A stretch of 64,000 bases of DNA. Source: Hermodice carunculata. Lineage: Eukaryota; Annelida; Polychaeta; Eunicida; Amphinomidae. Location of the stretch: the NCBI GenBank assembly GCA_964020975.1, contig OZ026625.1, positions 6,787,413-6,851,412 of the forward strand. Direction: 5' to 3'. Below the pieces are notes generated by a model that searched no databases, was not told where the DNA came from, and saw only the letters and a list, made by a program, of their open reading frames with translations. The position numbers and the translations under genes were made by a program. Positions 1 to 12,500 of the stretch are shown here, one piece after another (position 1 is the stretch's first letter; each line of letters begins with the position of its first letter).

Positions 1-786
1 GTTGTTTCATACTTACAATTTTTCTTGTTTGATGTATATTATCTTTGTTATTATTATAACATATAGTCATGATGATTTCAGCAAATAAAACAACAATACA
101 GTACAGTTGTCTTGCTCATATAGCAATTGTCATTCACAACCATTGCATTCACTACCATTTGTGGTCTTCCTCATATACATGTGCTAATTTCTATTCACAA
201 CCTCTCTATTCACAACCATTAAGTATACTGTGCCTGACTCTCCATTAAGCCATAAGGGTCCATAAAAGTTCATTTGCGTTTAAGGGAATTTGTACCAAAT
301 AAAACTCAAGAACCGTCTTCCTCTTATCCCAATTATTGTCATTCACAACCTTGTCATTCATTACCATTCATCGTCTTCCTCATGCAACATAAATAGTTGT
401 GAATTCCTTATGGAGAGTCAGATAAATTTTATTTAATGGTAATGAATAGAAAGGTAGTGAACAGAAATTAGTATGTGAGGCAGACAATAAATGGTTGTGG
501 AGAAAAGGTTGTGAATGAAAATTGGCGAATGAAGAATTTATAGTCTTTCTCTTGTCCCAATTTTCATTCACAATCTTTTCATTCACTACCATTTATTGTG
601 TTCCTCATGCAACATAAATGGTTGTGAATTCATTGTGAATGAAAATTGGCGTATGAAGAATTTATAGTCTTCCTCTTATCCCAATTTTCATTCACAACCT
701 TTTCATTTTACTACCATTTATTGTCTTCCTCAGGCAACATAAGTGGTCGTGAATTCCTTATGAAGAGTTAGATAAATTAAATTTAA

Positions 787-1034
787 TGGTTGTGAATAGA
801 AAGGTTGCGAATAGAAATTAGTATATGAGGCAGACAATAAATGGTTGTGAAGAAAGGGTTATGAATGAAAATTGGCGTATGAAGAATAAGATAAATAGTA
901 GTGAATGAAATGGTTGTGAATAGAAAGGTTGCGAATAGAAATTAGTATATGAGGCAGACAATAAATGGTTGTGAAGAAAGGGTTATGAATGAAAATTGGC
1001 GTATGAAGAATAAGATAAATAGTAGTGAATGGAA
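787..1034. repeat. Tandem duplication, 2 x 124 bp
   Basis: The unit beginning TGGTTGTGAATAGAAAGG at 787 starts again at 911 and the two copies are nearly identical, so this is a recent duplication inside the older repeat field. A partial third start is visible at about 1033. Confidence 0.9.
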
Positions 1035-1650
1035 TGGTTGTGAATAGAAAGGTTGTGAATGGGAATTGGCGTTTATCATATTCCACTTATTCCAATTTTC
1101 AATCACAACCTTTCCATTCACAACAATGAAATATAATTAACCTGACTCTCCATGGATCATCTATTGATATTGAGTTTTCTGTGTTTGAATGTATAAAGGG
1201 TCTAGCAGTGGGTCTTTTCCCAGAAATTTACGGATTTTGGAGTGTAGGAGGAGGGGGATGTTCTCAATCCATGAGTTTATTTGAGTGTTGGGTGGTTATT
1301 TGAGTACATGAGCCCTAAGATAAATGACTGTGAACTCATTCATTACCATTTACTGGCTTCCTCATACAGCAATTGTCATTCACAACCTTTGCTTTCTTCA
1401 CCACCATATGTAGTCTTCCTCATGTACACCAATTTCCATTCACTTTTCTATCCACATACAACCTTTTATGCCTTTATCGAACTCTCCGTAAGAGCGCCGG
1501 ATAAATGGTTGTAAATTCCATTCACTACCATTTATAATCATCCTCATATGCCTATGGTCATTCACAACCATTTTAGTCCCCACCATTTATTGTCTTCCTC
1601 GTATATAAGCTTCTATTCTCAACCATTTATGTTACTGACCAAAGTAACAA

Positions 1651-2206
1651 AGATGGTTGTGAATTTATCCATTGGGGAAAAATATACCAATATATGCTTT
1701 AGTGGGCAATAAAAACCGACATACTTATGCAGCAGTCAAACCAGGGGTTGACATCATGGTCTTTAATTGGTTGTCCCTTGGACACTTCCATTCACTACCA
1801 TTTATAATCTTCCTCATACATATGCCCATGGTCATTCACAACCATTTTATTCCCCACCGTTTATTGTCTTCCTGGTATATAAGCTGTTATTCACAACCAT
1901 TTATGTTACTGTCCATAAGAGTACAACGAAGTTGCTGTGACTTCGGAACCTACATGTATTGCCATTCACAACCATTTATTCTCTTCATATGCACAAATTG
2001 CCATTCGCAAACCGTTTTCTTTACAACCAGTTTTTGGACTCTCCATAAAGACCAGAGTAAGATAGATGGTTGTGAATTCATTCATTGGTGTAAAATATAC
2101 CAATATTTGCTTTGGTGGGCAATTATTACAGACTGACATACTTATGCAGCAGTCAAACCAGGGGTCGACATCAAGGTTTTTAATTGGTTGTCCCTTGGAC
2201 ACTTTT
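1651..2206. repeat. Direct duplication of about 140 bp, offset about 412 bp
   Basis: The stretch from GATGGTTGTGAATT through GTTGTCCCTTGGACAC occurs at 1651-1788 and again at 2064-2206, with scattered differences. It marks a higher-order unit of about 412 bp in the repeat field. Confidence 0.85.
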
Positions 2207-2660
2207 TCTACATTTTGGGGCACACATTGGGATTAGAGTTCCGTAGAGCTCAAAATTTGCTTGCCGCAGGACAACCAAGCAGCCCTTAATGTCAAGCCCT
2301 TGAAACTTGAAAGTCACAATTCATGTTCTTGTTCATGTTTGCCAAGAAAGGCTAGACAATTGTGTTTTTGTCTTTTAATAAAACATATTTTTATTAAATA
2401 AAAAAACGCATCAATTATAGGTCAATATTTTTTGGACCTAATTTTCGATAAAGGAATTTGAAATCTCCCCCCCCCCCAAAAAAAAAGACAGATGTAGTGC
2501 CCATCATAAGGGAATTGACCATATCATAATTTTACATATCATACAAACAAGAACAAACATCATCAAGTGTCAAATATTCATTTATTTACAATATTTATAC
2601 ATATTTACACTAGAAACATATTTCTGCAATTCAACAATATTAATTACTAGAGTCTATAAG

Positions 2661-2666
2661 TTTATT
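2661..2666 (-). promoter_or_regulatory. Poly(A) signal AATAAA for the minus-strand PHD exon
   Basis: AATAAA reads on the minus strand about 180 bases after the stop codon at 2845. It fits the 3' end of the transcript carrying the PHD finger. The stretch 2230-2660 holds only low-complexity C and A runs. Confidence 0.5.
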
Positions 2667-2844
2667 CGTGCATTATAATTAGCTTATTGCCACAGAACGC
2701 TCAACCTACTGAACACAAGGCTTGACATATATCCTTTTTTGGAAAAATCACATGATGAATCTAATATCGGCGACCCATGGTGGCTTACATTTGTGTCAAG
2801 ACTTGCTGGATTTTTGGTGTTTGCAATGCTTGATGAAGTAAAAA

Positions 2845-3045
2845 CTACTTAAACTTTGCTGCCAGTAAGTTGTATCTTTTCCCTCTATGTGTTTTGCAAT
2901 ACAACTGTCTTGATCTGGGTTTCTTTGTAAACCCCATGTACTCTAGATGAAACCATTCAGTGGTACACCCCTGAAAGCTACAGCCCACCCATTCCTCATC
3001 TTCTGCCTTTTGATTTTCACCACAAACGCAGTACATTCTCTTCTC
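2845..3045 (-). CDS. Terminal exon encoding a PHD finger
   Basis: The exon opens after a pyrimidine-rich acceptor (TTTCTATTTCCAG) and encodes 66 residues to a TAG stop. It starts EKRMYCVCGENQK, then WVGCSFQGC, EWFHLEYMGF and YCKTH, followed by a basic tail. This is close to the Cys4-His-Cys3 zinc ligand order of PHD fingers, which read histone H3 tails in the nucleus. The usual Cys after the WFH histidine (WFHxxC) is Tyr here and the last pair reads C-x-x-H, so binding may be altered. It could be the last exon of the unrecognised gene upstream: the exon ending at 3512 finishes in phase 1 and this one starts in phase 0, so one more exon is needed. It could instead be a transposon-linked PHD module. 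Confidence 0.6.
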   Translation of the reverse strand, partial: EKRMYCVCGENQKAEDEEWVGCSFQGCTTEWFHLEYMGFTKKPRSRQLYCKTHRGKRYNLLAAKFK

Positions 3046-3511
3046 CTGGAAATAGAAAGGTAAAAAAATGTGAAGTTTTTTTTGCTGGTTAGTCTCCGAT
3101 TGAAGAAAAAGTCTCGTCCACATACTCTGGTAACCGTATTTTAGGGAAGAGGACTTTCAGTCGGCTCTGCTCATACCATCACTCTTTATCTGCCATCTCA
3201 ATAATTCATATTTTAACTTCCCTGAAATCATCAGCAAAATACTCTTTAATCTGTAGTGGCAATGTAACTATTGTGGGTCTCTACCCATTTTGTTCCAATG
3301 GTCCGGCTATGTGGATTTTTTTTTTATTTCACTGTTCTGTCTTTGGCCTCTGTCTGGTGTATGGTCTTCTACAGGTGGGAGTATTTGTGTCCATCAGACA
3401 CTATTCTAGTTCTAAAAAATCGTTAATGATTTTTTTATTTTTAAACTCACTATGGTCAAATCGTAAAAATTCTCATCTCCAAAATGCCATCTCTTCCTGC
3501 TTCAAACTTAC

Positions 3512-6500
3512 ACAGGAACACTTTGGGAGATGTCTGTGATTTTTTCAACAGAAGTTGCTGCTGTTTTTCCAAACTTTTTTGAGTTTTCATTACTTTTGAC
3601 TTCTCCAAAGACATATATAAGCAGACTTTCCGTGTCTAATAGCTGCTTCAAAATAGTCTATCACATTGGTGCATATTGACTAGCACATTATTGTTTCTTG
3701 GGAGAGGACTTAACATGAAACTCTGACCCAAATAACTTTACATTAGCTTTGATATTATTATGGTGGTATATACACACCTTTACATTACCTACTCCCTCTG
3801 TTCTCTTGTTCTGTTGTCTCTCTCCTCTCTCAATAGGTTGTTCTACAAGAAGTACTAAAACATGTCACTGTATAAATCTACACAGGCACAAAAGGTATCT
3901 GAAAATAAAAAAAAAACACATTGAACCTGTAATGTAACTCACAAAAGATGTGCTTGTGGTTTAACCTAATGAGTTACATGTACATGTTGCACTCCACATG
4001 TTTTAACGAATGTATCACTTTGCTATGTACAAACACCACTATGTGATGATGTCTGCAAATGTATGAGCCTGTAAAATCTATTGTGTTTGTAAAAAATCTG
4101 TGTCTATTGAACAGTTACATCCATAACTGAACAGTTTAAATATTTTTCCATATTCAAAATCTTAATGATCTTTCCTGAAATATACATTTTTCATATGGTT
4201 GTAATAATATTTATGAATTTACTATAATCCAAATACATATCGAAAATCTAGTTGTGGACCATTACCTGTCCTAAAAAATCTCTTTTACTGTTGTTGTAGT
4301 GAACATGACTCTTGAATCACCTATTCAATGGCATCTGTTTCTTTCTATCTATAAAATAGTAACATGTATCAACTTAAGCTGGACGGCATTTTATGATCAC
4401 CAAAATACAAAGGTGGTAATCATCCAAGATAATCTACAAACCTATATTGTTGTCACATGCACCCAATGTGCATGCACGCTTGGCCCCCTTTTCTTTTTAC
4501 CAAAGACTGTATAGCCCTTTCTGCCTCTGTAACTCCAACAGCCGGTCGGTTATTTCGTGGACTCATCACGTTCTCTACTTGTTGATCATGTTCATTACCT
4601 GTCCGGCTTGTACAAAGAAGAAGCATAGTTGAAGTGGCTCTGTATACTGAAAGTATCATTAGATTTTTTTCTTTGTACAGTAGTGGTATAACAAGAGACA
4701 GATAATAATGGTTATTACATGGTGATTATTAGTATCAACATAGAAGATACTTAAATTACAATTGCCACTGGGCCCAGTATTCAACAAGTACAGCTGAAAG
4801 AGATATTGAGTCTTGGTCTCCAATCGGGATCAAATGACATTTAAATGACATCACGCCTTCCTTATATGATGTTTATCAGAGTGCAGGCATTGAAGTACTT
4901 TAACGCAAATTACTATGGATGGTCACATACTTCCTGAATCACCTACACACCAAGTTAGTTCCTTGCCATACCTATTCAACCAAAACTTTTTATTTCAATA
5001 TGTAAAAAGTTGCCCATTATCGTATGAACATGAACTGATGAAAAACTAATTTCCAAACATTTATGATCTACAACAACAAAAACTCCAATAAATGTATGAG
5101 AACTTGTATGTGAACATTGTGAATGTCTTCTGACCTATTCTGGCTACACTTCCAGCCAAATTATTCATCAACCTGGCTCCATTTTCCACAATTTTGTCCA
5201 GTTCTTTTTCAGATTGGCGAATTACCCTCAATACAACTTGAGGGTTCTGGGACCTTTCCTCAGGGAACTCAAAAAACATGCTGGGTTCTGGCATCTCAAC
5301 TGCAATTAAATTAATGGCAAGGTTTATAATACATATCACAAAATAATTATCCACATTAAGTGGTCCAGAAGTCATTCACAGCCAACTAATATGCAATCAA
5401 ATGGAACCTACTTGTCATAACGACATAAGTAAATTTCCTTCCATCAATGAGGACAGCTGCTCAGCCCACTTTAAAAGCTTGTGCACACATATATGTGTGT
5501 GTGTGTGTGTTTTTTTTTTACTTTAAAAAAATTTAACCAACTCTATGTAACAAGAAAAGTTTACATATTTCAAAAACCAACTGAAAGGAAGATTTTTCTG
5601 ACAAATATATTCTTACATAGCTACGAACACGAAGATTTCCTCACACGCTAAATTGAAAGGAGATTTTAAACTTTGGGGCGGCAAGGATGTTTGCTACTTT
5701 TACAATTATGACCATTGTGTACCTAAATGCATCATGAAAATTGCCAAACTCGGACTGTCTCATGCAACCATAATAAGCAGATATTTATTTAGTCCACACC
5801 TATTTGCATTACGATGGAGGGAATATAGATGCGCTGTGTATTTTGATATTTAACAATGAGATGTCGTCATTGCATAGCTCACCTGTTGGCTCTCTGTCCA
5901 TGGTTATACACTCTTCTGTTGGTCTCACCATGAGTTTTTTTTTCCTTTGGTGCCGATGCACCACTTGTCTCTCCTTTGACAATTATGAAAACATACAATA
6001 ATGGTTAAACTGGCCCTATTATGTTCATGGATAGCAAAAAAGCAAATCACTTTATCAAAAATGCCTGTGCCTGTTTTAAACTATATATACCCAGACAGAT
6101 CATAATAACATAAATAAAAACCAATTATCGGCCATTTTTTGTGATATATCAAAAATTTACATTAATAATAACGAGTTTAACATCAGACAGGTTGTGTAGA
6201 CAGATCATTATAGCATAATAAAAACCAATTATCAGCCAACCTTTTTGTGATATATCAAAAATTTGCATTAATAATAACGAGTTTATCATCAGACAGGTTG
6301 TGTAGAATGAAAAAAGTACCTTGTATTCTGAACAAACATATTGTACTAGTTTACGGTATTCATTGTAGACATTCAGTCTTATTATCACTTTTACCATACA
6401 ATACTGATTGAGTAATGCTTTTATTTCCGTGTTATCCAAGCAAGAACCAATTTAAGGTGGCTGGTTTAAAATTGGTATCATAAAAATTACAAGAAAAACA

Positions 6501-9500
6501 GAATACAATAAAAACAAAACAAAAAAAACAAAACAAAAACCACACAACTTCAAGCTCTTAAAATGAGCACACCAATTTTCCACAGTGAACAATACTGTGA
6601 ATTAACTTCATTTAAAGAGAGTGTGTGGAAATTTGTTGGTCCTAATTTCCGTTTAAGGTCCATGTGCATGGAAATAACATGATGAAATGATCTTTAAAAT
6701 GAGACTAATAGGGACTAAGCCATAAATAATTAAATTTACATTTCAATGAAATGCCTGAAACTGATAGACCATGGAACCACATGAAAATAAGTCACTCACA
6801 GTGGGAGACTTATATCCACCACTTTAAAAGAAAATAATAAATAATCATAAGTGTTTGAGGTGTAAAGAGTTGTTTCCTTGCCCCTGAATCTCCTGAAAAG
6901 AGGTCCAAACACAATATATTGAACACACTCACACAGAATACCATAAAGTTAATATTTGTCAACCTTATACTATATTTTATTGTTAGTTCCTACATGGTGC
7001 ACAAAGTAAAGATGCTCCGTATGACAGCTGGCAAATAAAATGCACTAAGTAATCCAGTTGTGCTAAATAAATATTTCAGCTGAGCACGTACAGTGCAGCT
7101 TGACGTCACCTGTAATGACGTCACGGGCTGAACTGCATACATTTCATGCCTAAATCATAGACTGTCACTTTGTTTCCCATTCTGATTAATCAATTAATTA
7201 ATAATTATTAGTGGTCTTGGCTGAAGTGCAGAGAAATAACACACACATCAGTTAATACATTGAGTTAACAAATACAAGTAACCATGCAAATGCATATTAG
7301 TCTCTTACCCTCATCAATATCTTCCCTTTTTCTTTTCCTTTCTTAAGCCTTGTTTCCTTTGGCAGTGGTAATTTTGTCTGTAGACAGGAAATTTGATAAG
7401 ATAAGGATCTTAACGGACCATTGTGTTCAGTTCCATCCAACACAGTAAAAAAGTACATGCAATAGCAAGACAGATATACAGCATTTATACAATCTGGACC
7501 ATGATAATTCAAGCCAAATATGATCTTTAACGACAAATTTTGATGTTTCTTGGTTTTGCTCACCGTTACAGTGTTCAGAGAAAAATATAATTTATATTTA
7601 GCCAAGGTTCCGTGCAGATTTTTATCCTATAGGTTGCCCCATATTGCCACAAAAGTTGTTATGGAACAACAAGCCATAAACCTAAATGTCAAGCCCTGAT
7701 AACTGTGTCAAAATCTGAAGACGGTACATACCCCTTTGCGACGACGTTCTTGTTCTGCGTTGAATTGCCTCAAAAGTTTTTTTGGCATGCTCTGTAAGAA
7801 CAATACCAGTAAAATCCATTATTTACTTGAATTTTTTTCCTGAATATTCAAACCTGACTTGCGTGTCAAACGGTTTTGTACTTTTGGATGAAGGGCTGAT
7901 ACACAGTTCAGCTGCTTTTTTTTTTTATTAGTTATGCATCAACTTTTTATTTAGGCTGGATATTAAGATTTTCCCACAGTAGTTACACGCATTGCTTTCT
8001 TTATCAACATACTTTCTTACAGTCCATTCAAAAATTGTCAACATTTTCACTCGAGTAAACAGGATACGTTTTCTTGCAAAAACAAGCTCCAGTGACAAAA
8101 TTCATACATCTAATGTTATTTTAACTTCAGAAATTTTACTTTCAAAACTTGATCCAAGGTTATCAGAAATACAATTACATACATATTAGGCAAATTACCC
8201 ATTTTTAGCCTTTTAAAGTACGAGAGCACTTGCCACCCTCATTATTACATGCACTTTATTTCCACCTCACTTTTACTTGCCTCTTGTTGGTGTCATCAGT
8301 GCAAACCTTTCAAAGGTGGTACTGGCACCTGTATTAAATGAAATGATTTGCTTATTCGTGATGTACATGTATATGGAATGGTTTGTTGGTTGAATCCGAA
8401 GTACAGTGCATTAATTTGATGTCTTTTTTATATTTCTAACAAGTTGACCCTGACACATCTCCCACCCATGGAATTCTAATATGTCAATAGCCTGAATCAA
8501 AGTCATTGTTGTTCAAAGTGACCATTCATCACATATCATTTGCAATAAGCTGAAAGAGAATTCACTCCCACAGACCATAAAAATGGGTCAAGTTCTTAAC
8601 ATCTACGTGGACCCTAGCTTCTTTGATTCTCAAGATATACCCCAAGATATGCAACTGGTGACATTGAAGTTAATGCTACATAGTAGAATGCATTATCAGG
8701 GGTTTAACTGACATCATGCCTGAAAAGGCCCACAATGAACGAAACCGGACGCACTAGTCCCTCGACCATACCTTTGCTATGTTTTGATGACATTGAAATT
8801 AGGTCAAGGGTAGCATCTTTTGAACAGGATAGAGAAATTTGATCAAAATTTAGATCCTGAACAGATGGATCAATGTATTTGAAATGATCTGCCAACATGT
8901 TTCATGCAGCTTTCACGTAGGGTAGAAAAGGTGTCAAATATACGTTATATAAGTGTGATAGGTTTGTCATAACTATTAAATATACATATGTGGCATACTG
9001 CATTCCGGTTGTGTATCTGCTGATTGGTTTTCTGCAGCTTCTTCTGACTGGCTTTTGGTTGCTTCTGTCTGTCTTTCTACTATTTCTGACTGGCTTTTGG
9101 TTCTTTCTGACTGGCTTTCTGCTGTTTCCTCTGACTCTTCCACTTCTTGTGCTGTTTCTGACTGCCTTTCTGCTGTTTCTGACTGGCTGTCTGCTGTTTC
9201 TGACTGGCTGTCTGCTGTTTCTGACTGGCTGTCTGCTGTTTCTGACTCGCTGTCTGCTGTTTCTGACTGGCTGTCTGCTGTTTCTGACTGCCTTTCTGCT
9301 ATAATAAAAATTTTAAAAAAATCAATTCCCTTCTTTTTCCTTAATTGATAATGTGAAGATACCTAACAAAGAAATAGTTTCAGATCATTCTTTACAAATA
9401 GTGGTCCTAAACTGGCTGCCAATATTGATACCTTGTAATAAACCCCCTTTCTCTTCTTAACTAAATTACTGGCACCGCTTTATGTTGGTTTGAAAATTAC

Positions 9501-12500
9501 CGCTCCTTTTTTTTTAATCTCTACAAATGATATTCATAGAGCATCCTCAAAATTTAAATCAATTCTTTATAAAGATATTACTTTGGTCAGTCCTTAACGT
9601 TCCTTGTCATTCACCTATGACACTCAAATTATTGGACAGTATGGGTCACCTAATGTAAATACAGAATTAAATTAGAGATCTCCTTCTTGCATCACCGAAA
9701 ATTTGTATAAACATTCATATCATGGTTTATCAAATTATACTAAATCTCATTTCCTACGTCAATACCAAGATGTGTGTAATATGCCTTCATTGTTATGTAT
9801 GTTATAGTTGAAAAGCTTGTCTTTGTTTATGCTTAATTATACATCTACTAATGGAATAAATGTCTACTGGTTCACATTTATGCAAACAATATAATAGCAT
9901 GATACTTGTATCTATCAATAATTACATACTGTTTGTAATGTTTATTTACCTGTATTTTCTGTCAAAGAAAAGAATTCTGACTCTTTTCTGATTGGCTTTC
10001 TGTTTTTTTTTGTTTTTTTTTGTTTTTTTTTGTTTTTTTTTTTTTTGCTGTTTCTGACTGGCTTTCTGCTGTTTCTTCTGACTCTGCCACTTCTTGTGAG
10101 ACTGCAAATGAAAGTTGGTTTACATCCTTTACAAGCCAAAGCATCTCTCCTGACCATGCACAATGAGGATTGTTCTCTATGTACATTTGGCACAAGGCAA
10201 CAGAGACAAGTATGTACAGAAGTGTATGCACAGGTTTTGATTTTTACTTGAAAACAAAGAAAGACTCCATCCAAACCTGCATTTGCACTGGCAACTTTGT
10301 AAAGAAAGTATTAATAGACAAGGATTTACCTACACTTAGCACAGCCAAACAAAGAATTGCATAACTTTTATTGCACATACCAATTCCGATTTTAGACTGT
10401 GTACATGCATACAATTAGGATCTGCCTACATTTAAAACATTATGTCAGTTACTTTCATGACCTAGTTCTCGTGAGCCGAAACAATTCTTACATTTGATAC
10501 AGCTTTGATCAACTCACCCGAGTTTGAAGCGTTCTTCTTTCCATTCCCTTTAGGACGCCCAGAAGAGTTTTTCACTAATCCTTCCTTCTTGTATGCTGTA
10601 ATAAGAACAGTATAGATTGATGTATACATGGGAAGTAAACTCATTCATTCATTCAATGCACTGGTCTCCATCAAATAATGCCACCACTTCCGTCAATGAC
10701 AATTGGCCACATCAGAGGGGCGGCCTTTCTTGAGAAGATGAAAACAATAGAAATGGCACATTCTCAGCATGATTATAGTGGCTATATTTGAGAACTGGTC
10801 TTCAGTTCAGAAAATAGTTCTGAAGGGTTACCACTGTAATATTATCACAGCCATTTATCATACCGCGTAAACATTACCAGGAGCAAATGGACCCAGGTGC
10901 ACCGCCTTTTACCGGTGGTCCACTTAGACTGCAATAATGAGCATGGTCTATTGATCACCATGTTACAAGTGAAGTCCTCCTTGCAATTATCTTCAATTAT
11001 GCTGGAGCTACAACTTCCCAATTTTGACACAGATTAGATAACTTCCTAATTTTGACACAGATTAAATAATTGAACCTGAAGAAGAGAAAATCTTAAAATT
11101 CATAAAAATTTTCCAAGACGGGTTCCTCATTCCCTCAAACTTTCCTTGGAGAGAATGGACCTAGGTCCTCAACCATTTTATTCAGAACGATTTACCAGTC
11201 TCCTTATACTGCTATGACTTGCAAGCACAACCATTCTGTTCACAACCATTAAGCGGTCTCCTTAGATTGTAATTAATTTCAAGCACAACCATTCTGTTCA
11301 CAACCATTTAGCAGTATCCTTAGATTGTAATTAATTTCAAGCACAACCATTCTGTTCACAACCATTTTTCAGACTACTAACCAGGAGAGAATGGACCTAG
11401 ATGCACAACCATTCTGTTCACATCCATTTACCAGTGGGGGGGGGATATAAATTGGTTTGTACGCTTTTGCAGAAAATGGGAAATGATGGTTATTTTTTAG
11501 CGTATTTTGTGCATTTCGGGAATAATTTTCTGCCAAAATTAACGTTTTTAAGCACAAATTTGGAGGGAAGGGTGTCCATAAATGAAGTACCCTAAGAACA
11601 AATTAAAAAATGTTAACAATGTTGAACCATCCCGTATCAGACTACTTCAACATTACCAAGACTTTACCAGCCCATAATAAACTTACATTCTGCCCAGCTG
11701 TAAGTACGTACCTTCCTCAATATTTTCTATCAGCTCCACAGAAACTTACCGGCAGTTGAAATACACTGATGAACTGTATGGAGACCAAAGTAAAAAGTGA
11801 TAAAATAAATTTAATGAACCTTATTGAACATTTGCACTGTTGAAAAAATTTTGTGCCTCTCATCTGGACCTTCACAGGTCACAATATTGTGCCTTTTGAC
11901 ATATAATTCAATATCAAGCAAACAAAAATTTCTATATTTCTAGAATTTGCATGCAGTAACACTGCATCTACTTCAACTAACAGACAGTTTCTTCAGAGAA
12001 GTCCAAAATGTGAATAACCATAAGAATGAATGAATAGAATGCCCATTGACTTGTAGAGTAAGCAATACAAAGGCACATTTACCGATAAATACCAAAATTA
12101 AAAAAAAAAAATCTTTCAAAATCAGGAATCCACAGCAGTGCTACCTTGTGAACAACTTTGCTTGACCTTTCACAAGTAACATATTCTGGAGAAGAAGTGA
12201 CAAGTAATGAAAACGAACAAAAATGCATACAAAATTGAAAAAAGAAAAAATGCATTACCACCTGGTGAACAAATTAAGAACTAGGAGTCCCTGGGGTGTT
12301 CTCATGTATTATCAAAGCAATTGGTTGAGCGGTTGTGGAGAAGATATTGTAAGATTTGTCCCAAAAAGAACAAAAAAAAATTCATTCAAAATCAAAAAAT
12401 CATTGGTGCATGACCATTAGGACAAACTTGGTAGAGACCTACCCAAGCCACAGCCCCACCAAGATAAAAGTGAATCTGGATGACTGATTTGGTGAACAAG

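Larger units (their letters stand above)
95..2215. repeat. Field of degenerate repeats built on a TTCACAACC word
   Basis: The words CATTCACAACC and GGTTGTGAATG recur dozens of times in both orientations, joined to recurring phrases such as ATTTATTGTCTTCCTCAT and its complement. The short open frames here on both strands are by-products of the repeat. Two clear internal duplications stand out (787-1034 and 1651/2064, listed separately). I see no gene. It may be an old satellite or a pile of palindromic miniature elements. Confidence 0.85.

Noticed and set aside
8990-9348. Leu/Phe-rich plus-strand frames over the heptad exon
   Set aside because: They are the antisense shadow of the 21-bp coding repeat; minus-strand splice sites and phases support the acidic reading.
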